Shown piece by piece: positions 1-5,957 of a DNA stretch of 8,301 bases. Source of the stretch: Paracoccaceae bacterium (GTDB lineage Bacteria > Pseudomonadota > Alphaproteobacteria > Rhodobacterales > Rhodobacteraceae); the NCBI GenBank assembly GCA_018222665.1, contig JAAEZW010000064.1, forward strand, positions 1 to 8,301, given 5' to 3'. Position 1 is the stretch's first letter; each line of letters starts with the position of its first letter. A program made the translations under genes and the position numbers. Under the pieces are notes generated by a model. It made no database searches. It saw only the letters and a list, made by a program, of their open reading frames with translations, and was not told where the DNA came from.

Positions 1-289
1 GACCACAGGCAAGCGTGCAGAACCCCGCGTGCCTTTTGGCCAGTTGGTGGAGCGCGGCATGTTGCGACCCGGAGAAGAGCTATTGTCGTTGAACGGCCGC
101 TATAAGGCAAAAGTGCGTGCAGATGGCACATTGGTGGGGGCCGATATAAAAGGGTCCATTCACCAAGTTGGGGCAAAACTCGAAGGTGCCCCAAGCTGCA
201 ATGGCTGGACCTATTGGGGGTATAAGCGGGATGGAAAAACCGTGCCTATTGATATGCTGCGCCAACAAATTCGATCAGAAATGAACTAA
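1..289 (+). CDS. ccrM: CcrM-type GANTC adenine DNA methyltransferase, C-terminal part
   Basis: This is the 3' end of a gene that begins before the window; 95 residues are visible in the frame starting at base 2, ending in TAA at 287-289. The visible part matches the C-terminal RAMA-type DNA-binding extension of alphaproteobacterial CcrM, the solitary methyltransferase that makes N6-methyladenine in GANTC late in the cell cycle. Diagnostic stretches are the PFGxLVERGMLRPGE segment at its start, KAKVRADGTL in the middle, then GSIHQVGA and APSCNGWTYW, and the ending PIDMLRQQIRSEMN. In Caulobacter CcrM this domain contacts DNA and is needed for activity. The catalytic DPPY and SAM-binding motifs would be upstream and are not seen. 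The next gene converges on it, and a hairpin terminator follows 72 bases after the stop. Identification is firm from sequence similarity recalled for the family. Confidence 0.9.
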   Translation, partial: TTGKRAEPRVPFGQLVERGMLRPGEELLSLNGRYKAKVRADGTLVGADIKGSIHQVGAKLEGAPSCNGWTYWGYKRDGKTVPIDMLRQQIRSEMN

Positions 290-360
290 TTACCGATGGT
301 GCCTAATTCGTTTTGGGCACCCCTCAATCCGCCTGTGTCCTGACAACACAAGCCGACTTG

Positions 361-391
361 TGCCCCGCGACGATGTCGTGGGGCAACTTTT
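361..391 (+). terminator. Rho-independent terminator after ccrM
   Basis: Bases 361-371 (T GCCCC GCGAC) pair with 375-385 (GTCGT GGGGC A). This gives an 11-bp stem with one G-T wobble and a 3-base GAT loop, followed by AACTTTT ending at 391. The T-run is on the rightward side, so it suits ccrM. The last T is also the first base of the alkB stop triplet on the other strand, so the hairpin also sits directly behind alkB, although it lacks a T-run in that direction. A second 6-bp hairpin (347-362, CACAAG/CTTGTG, loop CCGA) shares its last two bases with this stem. Confidence 0.75.
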
Positions 392-1518
392 CACCGCGGT
401 TTTGGATTTGTCATTTTGTTATAGGCGGACCAATCTGTGATTTCGGGATAATACATGGCCCGCCATTTTTGCACGCGATGGTTCATGACCTTGCGCCATA
501 AGGAGGGGAAGAAGGCGAACAACCCCATAAACGGATAGCTGTAGGGCAACTGCGGTGCAATTGATCCCCCGTATGTTTGAAGCAAGGGATACCGTCGGTT
601 TGGTTTATAATGATGGTCTGAATGGCGTTGCAGATTGATCAACATCCAATTCGCCGCACGATGTTCAGCGTTCCATGAATGATGTGGTAAAACGGGTTCA
701 TATTTGCCGCCACCCAGATGTTTGCGGGTTAACCCATAATGTTCGATGTAATTCACCAATTCTAAATGGAATACTGCAGTTAACGCCTGAAACATGAACA
801 GGATAAGGCCCGACACCCCACCGATCATGAGGGCAAGCGCCACAAAAATCCCTTGTAACATGCAATAGCGCCAAAACGGATTGCTTTGATCATACCACGG
901 CAAACCCTTGCGCTGCAGCATATCCTTTTCCGCGAGAAAGGCCGATTTCCAGCACTGCACAATCACACGGCGGAAAAAGCGATGAAATCCTTCGTTATAA
1001 CGTGCGGTTACGGGATCGCGAGGCGTTCCCACATAGCGATGATGCACCAATAAATGTTCACTGCGAAAATGCGAATAAAGCGTCATGGCCAACAAAACAT
1101 CGGCCATATTGCGTTCAAATTTGTTCTTCTGATGCATTAATTCGTGGGAATAGTTGATCCCAACTGGTCCACTGATCATGCCGATGGCAAAAAAGACACC
1201 CATCTGCAGGCCAAATGCATCGTCACGCTGTTCAACGATCCATAGCCCAACAAAAATAAGGATGAATTGAAAAATCGGCCAAATTTTGGTGATCAGAACA
1301 AATGGAGCAAGGTTATTTTCCCCTGTTTCAGGATCAACATTGCTTTTTGCCTTATTCATGATTTGATCCAAAATTGGAACGACGTACCAGACAACGGCAA
1401 TCACCAAAAGAAAGCTGTAACCGCCCGTTACAACCGTAAACCATCCCAGAGCAAATAGAATGAAAGAGCTCCAAAAAGGAAGCCAGTCTCCAATGCGAAA
1501 CGGGTTCGTCTGCGCCAT
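391..1518 (-). CDS. alkB: AlkB-type alkane 1-monooxygenase (membrane fatty-acid-desaturase superfamily)
   Basis: Integral-membrane non-heme di-iron hydroxylase expected to oxidise the terminal methyl of alkanes to primary alcohols, using electrons from rubredoxin and rubredoxin reductase (neither is encoded here). The 375-residue protein has about six hydrophobic segments (roughly 14-33, 34-50, 73-95, 103-123 and a double span 219-250). It carries the histidine boxes of the family: HELMHQK (125-131), EHLLVHH (154-160), NYIEHYGL (256-263) and LQRHSDHHYKP (296-306). The NYxEHYG and LQRHSDHH boxes are the AlkB hallmarks. The start is placed at ATG 1516-1518 because AGAGGGA lies five bases upstream. 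A longer frame from 1584 would overlap mutY and adds a 22-residue tail without recognisable features. The gap to the upstream co-directional mutY is 43 bases, so the two may share a transcript; TTGATA just after the mutY stop could be part of a separate weak promoter. The substrate is not provable; roseobacter AlkB homologues are annotated the same way. Confidence 0.88.
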   Translation of the reverse strand: MAQTNPFRIGDWLPFWSSFILFALGWFTVVTGGYSFLLVIAVVWYVVPILDQIMNKAKSNVDPETGENNLAPFVLITKIWPIFQFILIFVGLWIVEQRDDAFGLQMGVFFAIGMISGPVGINYSHELMHQKNKFERNMADVLLAMTLYSHFRSEHLLVHHRYVGTPRDPVTARYNEGFHRFFRRVIVQCWKSAFLAEKDMLQRKGLPWYDQSNPFWRYCMLQGIFVALALMIGGVSGLILFMFQALTAVFHLELVNYIEHYGLTRKHLGGGKYEPVLPHHSWNAEHRAANWMLINLQRHSDHHYKPNRRYPLLQTYGGSIAPQLPYSYPFMGLFAFFPSLWRKVMNHRVQKWRAMYYPEITDWSAYNKMTNPKPR

Positions 1519-1561
1519 ATTCGTCCCTCTTTGCATTACACCATGTGCATTTCTATCAAGT

Positions 1562-2611
1562 TTATTCTGATCGGACCAGATCAAACACTTTGCGCATCAC
1601 AGTGGGAAGTGAAGCTGCGGCAAAATCGGCAGCTTGCACAAATTCGCCGCGCGTTTGTGTGCGATCTAGGGGGACTAACGCGGTTTTGACCCTTAGTTTT
1701 AAATGAAAGTGGGTAAATGTATGGCGCACCTCACCTGCGTGGGTTTTCCACTCTGCATGGATTGGGGCATCCTCATTAACCGCTGTTTCCGCCCAATCTG
1801 TTGTGGGCCATGCCTGCATCCCCCCCAATAGCCCGCTTTCAGGCCGCGTTTCCAATAGGTAAGCGCCATCAACACGACGCGCGACATAGGCGGTGCCGAT
1901 GCGCGTTGGTTTGTCTTTCTTGGGCAGCTTTTTGGGCAAATCTAAATGTGTAACATTGGCCAAGCCAATGCAATTTGTCCGCCATGGACACAATCCGCAG
2001 GCTGGTTTCTTGGGGGTGCAAATCGTGGCCCCCAAATCCATTATGGCTTGTGCATAATCGCCTGGGCGCTTTTGCGGTGTTAGGGTTTTTGCATATTCGG
2101 TCAATTCTGCCTTGGCCGTTGGCAGGGGGGTATGAATATCAAACAGGCGTGCGATCACCCGTTCCACATTCCCGTCCACGACTGTTTCAGGCAAATCAAA
2201 CGCAATAGACGATACCGCAGCAGCCGTATAGGGGCCGACACCGGGCAGCTCTAGCAACTGTTCATGTGATCGCGGGAACACGCCGTTGTGATTCAGTGTG
2301 ACATAACGCGCACATTTCAACAGGTTGCGCGCCCGTGCGTAATACCCTAATCCTGCCCATGCGGCCATCACATCCGTATCCTCGGCTGCTGCCAAATCCT
2401 GAACAGTGGGCCATAGGGTTATGAATTTTACAAAATACGCTTTGACTGCTGCGACAGTTGTTTGCTGCAGCATGATTTCGGACATCCAGATGCGATAGGG
2501 ATCTGGGTCCACCCCTTTTGCACGATCTCTGGGTGCGACGCGCCATGGCATGACGCGGGCATGACGATCGTACCAATCAAGCAGATCTTGGGATTTCGGA
2601 TAGTCACGCAA
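1562..2611 (-). CDS. mutY: Adenine DNA glycosylase MutY
   Basis: Base-excision repair enzyme that removes adenine mispaired with 8-oxoguanine, or with G, in the cytoplasm. The 349 residues match the usual MutY length (about 350). The order is complete: catalytic Glu45 in SEIMLQQT, helix-hairpin-helix LPGVGPYTAAAV (122-133), catalytic Asp146 in VDGNVERV, and the [4Fe-4S] loop Cys198-x6-Cys205-x2-Cys208-x5-Cys214. A C-terminal NUDIX-like 8-oxoG recognition domain (about 236-349) contains the FTHFHLKL strand at 299-306. The start is a TTG at 2609-2611: no ATG or good GTG exists before the conserved LLDWYDRHAR segment, and the upstream in-frame codons contain no better start. No strong Shine-Dalgarno is visible. 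It is divergent from the DUF721 gene and followed by alkB on the same strand. Confidence 0.95.
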   Translation of the reverse strand: MRDYPKSQDLLDWYDRHARVMPWRVAPRDRAKGVDPDPYRIWMSEIMLQQTTVAAVKAYFVKFITLWPTVQDLAAAEDTDVMAAWAGLGYYARARNLLKCARYVTLNHNGVFPRSHEQLLELPGVGPYTAAAVSSIAFDLPETVVDGNVERVIARLFDIHTPLPTAKAELTEYAKTLTPQKRPGDYAQAIMDLGATICTPKKPACGLCPWRTNCIGLANVTHLDLPKKLPKKDKPTRIGTAYVARRVDGAYLLETRPESGLLGGMQAWPTTDWAETAVNEDAPIHAEWKTHAGEVRHTFTHFHLKLRVKTALVPLDRTQTRGEFVQAADFAAASLPTVMRKVFDLVRSE

Positions 2612-2696
2612 GTTTGAACTCTGATTTTGTGGATTTAGGGTGGTGTGATTTCAACAACAAACTAAACTAAACCGCAACACCGACTCGTAAAGATTG
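2612..2696. promoter_or_regulatory. Divergent promoter region mutY / DUF721 gene with a CcrM (GANTC) site
   Basis: This 85-base gap separates the divergent starts of mutY and the DUF721 gene and must hold promoters for both. I see no convincing -35/-10 pair. On the minus strand TTGTTG and TAAATC are spaced 17 bases apart, with only half of the consensus positions matched in each box. A GACTC site at 2682-2686, ten bases before the DUF721 ATG, is a target of CcrM. The tract AAACTAAACTAAAC is a short imperfect tandem of no known meaning. Confidence 0.4.
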
Positions 2697-3212
2697 ATGA
2701 CAGATATCGCACCAAAACATCGGTTTAAACGAACCGCGACTGTTCTGCAGTCCCGCATTCGCAAAGTCAGCGAAGGCCGCGGGTTTGCGCAATCGCGTGT
2801 TTTGACCCATTGGTTGGAAATTGTGGGTGCCGACATCGCGGCGATCACACGCCCTGTTGAGGTCAGCTATGGACGCGGTGGTATGGGGGCGACCCTTAGC
2901 ATTCTGACAACGGGCGCGCATGCCCCCATGATCGAAATGCAAAAAGAGATTATTCGCACCAAAGTGAACGCTGTATACGGATATAATGCCATTGCGCGGG
3001 TTCGGATCACGCAAACCGCACCAATTGGCTTTTCAGAAGGTCAGGTGGAATTTCAGGCCAAACCAAAATCCAAACCGACGTTAAGCCCAGCTGTTCAACA
3101 AAAGGCTCATGAAACCGCACGTACGGTCACAGACCAAAATTTGCGCCGTGCCCTTGAAGAATTGGGGCGGAATGTTTTAACCAAAAACCAAACCAAAAAT
3201 ACGCCACATTAG
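2697..3212 (+). CDS. DUF721 (DciA-family) protein
   Basis: A 171-residue cytoplasmic protein of the DUF721/DciA family. Characterised DciA proteins load or activate the replicative helicase DnaB in bacteria that lack DnaC/DnaI, and a Caulobacter member does this at replication forks. Equivalent function here is inferred from family membership. The KH-like DUF721 core spans about 20-105 and contains the hallmark VLTHWLEIVGADIA (35-48), then VEVSYGRGGMGATLSILTTG (54-73) and helix PMIEMQKEIIRTKVNAVYG (77-95). A Lys/Pro/Gln-rich linker follows (about 115-140), then an amphipathic tail VTDQNLRRALEELGRNVL (144-161). I chose ATG 2697 rather than the immediately preceding TTG. The ribosome site is poor (GTAAAG). 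The dsbA-like gene starts 14 bases after the TAG stop, so they form an operon. Confidence 0.88.
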   Translation: MTDIAPKHRFKRTATVLQSRIRKVSEGRGFAQSRVLTHWLEIVGADIAAITRPVEVSYGRGGMGATLSILTTGAHAPMIEMQKEIIRTKVNAVYGYNAIARVRITQTAPIGFSEGQVEFQAKPKSKPTLSPAVQQKAHETARTVTDQNLRRALEELGRNVLTKNQTKNTPH

Positions 3213-3226
3213 AAAGGCACGTAGCA

Positions 3227-3835
3227 ATGAAATTTTTGATGACACTTTTATCGACTTTTTGGATCGCGATGATGGGAACACTCGCAGCACAGGCCGAAAC
3301 AGATAAACCAGCGGTCACCGAAATGATTTTGGGGGATGTGAATGCGCCCATCGAGATCATTGAATATGCCTCTATGACCTGTCCGCATTGCGCAAATTTC
3401 CACAGTGATGTGTATCCGCAGTTAAAAGAAAACTACATCGAAACAGGCAAAGTGAAGTTCGTGTTTCGCGAGGTGTACTTCGACAAATACGGCATGTGGG
3501 CGTCCATGATTGCACGTTGTGCGGGGCCTGATCGTTTTTTTGGTATCATTGATCAAATGTTTGAAAAACAAAAAACATGGTCACGCGCAGGCAACGATTT
3601 GGCGATTGTCACAGAGCTAAGCAAGATTGGTAAATTGGCGGGCCTTGGAGATGATCAAATCAACGCCTGTCTGCAGGACGCGGATAATCTGCGCAACTTG
3701 GTGGGGTGGTATAAAGCCAATATGGAAGAGCATAAAATCAGCGGCACACCTAGTTTTGTGATCGACGGTGAAATGGTGTCAAACCGTTCTTATGACGAAC
3801 TGTCAGCGCTGTTGGACGAAAAACTAGGTTCCTAA
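3227..3835 (+). CDS. Periplasmic DsbA-family thiol:disulfide oxidoreductase
   Basis: A secreted thioredoxin-fold protein that should oxidise or shuffle disulfides in periplasmic proteins. Residues 1-23 form a signal peptide (MKFLMTLL, hydrophobic core, cleavage after AQA). The active site is Cys52-Pro-His-Cys55 in MTCPHCANF, the same dipeptide as E. coli DsbA. The cis-proline loop is SGTPSF with Pro175. A second cysteine pair, Cys98 and Cys148, is at the spacing of the extra structural disulfide known in Wolbachia alpha-DsbA1. Length (202 residues) is typical. The ATG at 3227 is preceded by AGAAAGG nine bases upstream. The gene follows the DUF721 gene by 14 bases, and its TAA shares one base with the ATG of the CoA-transferase gene (TAATG), indicating translational coupling. 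I give no gene symbol because several paralogues occur in this group. Confidence 0.9.
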   Translation: MKFLMTLLSTFWIAMMGTLAAQAETDKPAVTEMILGDVNAPIEIIEYASMTCPHCANFHSDVYPQLKENYIETGKVKFVFREVYFDKYGMWASMIARCAGPDRFFGIIDQMFEKQKTWSRAGNDLAIVTELSKIGKLAGLGDDQINACLQDADNLRNLVGWYKANMEEHKISGTPSFVIDGEMVSNRSYDELSALLDEKLGS

Positions 3836-4947
3836 TGCCCAGCCCATTACAAGGTTTAAAGGTCATCGAATTGGCCCGCATTCTTGCGGGCCCATGGGCG
3901 GGTCAAACGCTTGCCGATCTTGGGGCCGAGGTGATCAAGGTTGAAGCCGAACAGGGTGATGATACGCGCGCATGGGGACCCCCGTTCATTACGAAAGAGG
4001 ATGAGGAAACCGCCTCTTATTTTCATTCGTGCAATCGTGGCAAATCCTCAGTCACCATTGATTTGCGCGATCCTGATGATCAGAACCGCCTGCGTGATTT
4101 AATCAAAGACGCCGACATCCTGATCGAAAATTTCAAGGTTGGTGGGCTGGCAAAATACGGGTTCGATTATGACAGCCTGAAACAGGTAAACCCGCGTCTG
4201 GTGTATTGTTCCATCACGGGGTTTGGACAAACGGGGCCATATGCACATCGTGCGGGGTATGATTATATCATTCAGGGCATGTCCGGTTTCATGTCGATAA
4301 CGGGTGATCCAGATGGCATGCCGCAACGTGCAGGTGTGGCAATCACGGATATTTTCACAGGGGTATATGCGACGACTGCAATTTTGGCCGCACTGCGCAT
4401 GCGCGATACAACAGGGCAGGGACAGCACATTGATATGTCATTGTTCGACAGTGCAGTCTCCGTCATGGCCAATCAGGCATTGAATTACCTAAGCACGGGT
4501 ACCCCGCCTGTGCGCACAGGAAACTATCACCCAAATTTAACGCCTTATCAGGTGTTTGAATGCGCCGATGGTCACATCATCATCGCCACAGGAAACGATG
4601 CACAGTATAGCAGATTGTGTTCCGTTCTAAACCTCGATGATATGGCCGAGGACCCCAAGTATTTGCGCAATTCTGATCGTATCGCCAATCGTGAAGACAT
4701 GACCGAACGCTTAACTGAGCGCACCAAGACATTTGCCAAAGATGCGCTGTTGTCCGCCTGTGAAAATCAGGGAATTCCAGCAGGGCCAATCAATGATATG
4801 GCCGAGGTGTTTGCAGATCCGCAGGTGATCGCACGTGGGATGAAAGTGGAACTGGACGGCGTTGCCTATGTCCGCTCGCCCTTCGTGTTTTCGGATGCGG
4901 ACCTTACGTTGAACCGTGGTGCGCCCAAATTGGGACAAGATAATTAG
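3835..4947 (+). CDS. Class III CoA-transferase (CaiB/BaiF family)
   Basis: Moves CoA between carboxylic acids through an aspartyl-CoA thioester intermediate. The 370-residue protein has the family N-terminus LKVIELARILAGPWAGQTLADLGAEVIKVE (8-37), the ENF segment (98-100), and SITGFGQTGPYAHRAGYD (126-143) followed by a Met/Gly-rich loop. The likely nucleophile is Asp172 in AITDIFTG, the counterpart of Asp169 in formyl-CoA transferase. C-terminal family motifs are NLTPYQVFECADGHIIIATGN and IPAGPINDMAEVFADPQV. Closest recalled relatives are annotated as CaiB/BaiF or succinate/glutarate-type CoA-transferases; the acyl donor and acceptor cannot be read from sequence. Its start overlaps the dsbA stop by one base, with AGG eight bases before the ATG inside dsbA. 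Its TAG overlaps the convergent lpxK stop by three bases (4945-4946 and the neighbouring base), so no terminator fits between them. Confidence 0.9.
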   Translation: MPSPLQGLKVIELARILAGPWAGQTLADLGAEVIKVEAEQGDDTRAWGPPFITKEDEETASYFHSCNRGKSSVTIDLRDPDDQNRLRDLIKDADILIENFKVGGLAKYGFDYDSLKQVNPRLVYCSITGFGQTGPYAHRAGYDYIIQGMSGFMSITGDPDGMPQRAGVAITDIFTGVYATTAILAALRMRDTTGQGQHIDMSLFDSAVSVMANQALNYLSTGTPPVRTGNYHPNLTPYQVFECADGHIIIATGNDAQYSRLCSVLNLDDMAEDPKYLRNSDRIANREDMTERLTERTKTFAKDALLSACENQGIPAGPINDMAEVFADPQVIARGMKVELDGVAYVRSPFVFSDADLTLNRGAPKLGQDN

Positions 4948-5957
4948 GGTCTGTTTGCATGATCGCTTATCACGCTCAATGCGGTCTCTAGCAAGGTTTC
5001 AAGTGCGTTTGAATCGTCAAATTCCAACCGGACGGGCAGAGAGAGGATGCCAGATCGCAAATCCGTGGGCAGACGTGCGGCGTCCTTTTCGGTGGTCACC
5101 AATTGCGCATTCATGGACTGCGCTTCTTTCATTAATCTTTGGATCATGGGACGCGCCAATTTCTGATGATCATCTAGCGCGACGGTGCGCACCAATGGGG
5201 CACCCAATCCGCGCAGTGTTGCAAAAAACTTTTCTGGATCACCAATCCCTGCAAAGGCCAGATAGCGCCCCTCGGCCCAGGGCATGCCCATTTCGATTGG
5301 TTTCAGACTGGCCGTAATGTGTGCGATGTGGCCCATCTGATCGGCGGACCGTTTCCGAAACTGGGATTGCGCCTCGGGCTCTCCAATGCTGATAACGGCA
5401 TCCGCTCGTTTCAGACCAACATGCACAGGTTCGCGCAAGGGACCCGCAGGTAGGCAGCATCCATTGCCAAATCCACGGGTTGCGTCCACAATCACAATGG
5501 ACAGATCTTTGGCCAATGAAGGATCCTGAAAACCGTCATCCAGCAGGATTACATCGGCGCCTGCATTTTGTGCGGCACGCGCACCTGCGACACGTTCGTT
5601 TGCGACCCAAGTCGGCGCAAAGGCAGCCGTCAAAAGCGGTTCATCCCCTGTTTCGTCCGCTGTATGTACGCGCGGGTCAACCTGTGTCACCGCCTGTAGT
5701 GATCCACCATATCCGCGCGATACGATTTGCACAGCAATGTCGCGGGATATTAACATCTGCGCGATTGCAATTGTTGTTGGCGTCTTGCCCGTACCGCCAA
5801 CATTCAGGTTGCCAATGCAAATGACGGGAATATCCACCCGAGTGGGACGTGCATTTTTCTGGCGTCTGACAGTCGCCCATGCATAAAGCGCCCCTAAGGG
5901 TGAGAGCAAAACCGCTTGCCAACTGCGCGATCTGTACCAAAATTTTGGGGCCTGCAT
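4944..5957 (-). CDS. lpxK: Tetraacyldisaccharide 4'-kinase LpxK
   Basis: Inner-membrane-associated P-loop kinase that phosphorylates the 4' position of the lipid A disaccharide, giving lipid IVA. The 337 residues include an N-terminal hydrophobic anchor (about 12-28, WQAVLLSPLGALYAWAT) and the Walker A loop NVGGTGKTPT (52-61, Lys58). They also include RGYGG (81-85), GDEP (104-107, with an Asp in the region of the catalytic Asp of the Aquifex enzyme), the Walker B-like ILLDDGFQD (137-145), and VTTEKDAARLP (287-297). The ATG at 5955-5957 is preceded by AAAAGGAG and shares one base with the TGA of the upstream WaaA-like gene (TGATG), so the two are translationally coupled. A longer frame reaching 6047 would read into that gene and is not credible. 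The TAA stop overlaps the stop of the convergent CoA-transferase gene. Confidence 0.95.
   Translation of the reverse strand: MQAPKFWYRSRSWQAVLLSPLGALYAWATVRRQKNARPTRVDIPVICIGNLNVGGTGKTPTTIAIAQMLISRDIAVQIVSRGYGGSLQAVTQVDPRVHTADETGDEPLLTAAFAPTWVANERVAGARAAQNAGADVILLDDGFQDPSLAKDLSIVIVDATRGFGNGCCLPAGPLREPVHVGLKRADAVISIGEPEAQSQFRKRSADQMGHIAHITASLKPIEMGMPWAEGRYLAFAGIGDPEKFFATLRGLGAPLVRTVALDDHQKLARPMIQRLMKEAQSMNAQLVTTEKDAARLPTDLRSGILSLPVRLEFDDSNALETLLETALSVISDHANRP

Noticed and set aside
298..321. Inverted repeat GGTGCC / GGCACC soon after the ccrM stop
   Set aside because: Six base pairs with a 12-base loop and no T-run; the hairpin at 361-391 is a far better terminator.
1533..1559. Promoter-like TTGATA and TAATGC before alkB
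   Set aside because: The spacing is 15 bases and the -10 box is only half matched; not enough to call a promoter, though it starts right after the mutY stop.
1519..1584. N-terminal extension of alkB by 22 codons starting at 1584
   Set aside because: It overlaps the end of mutY, adds a hydrophilic tail not typical of the family, and the internal ATG at 1518 has a good ribosome site.
2658..2673. Short tandem AAACTAAACTAAAC in the mutY/DUF721 gap
   Set aside because: Fewer than three units and no link to a known binding site; likely chance in an A-rich stretch.
4916..5317. 133-codon open frame antisense to lpxK
   Set aside because: It lies inside the confidently identified lpxK on the other strand, its product is rich in Arg, Pro and Ser as frame shadows are, and it has no recognisable domain.
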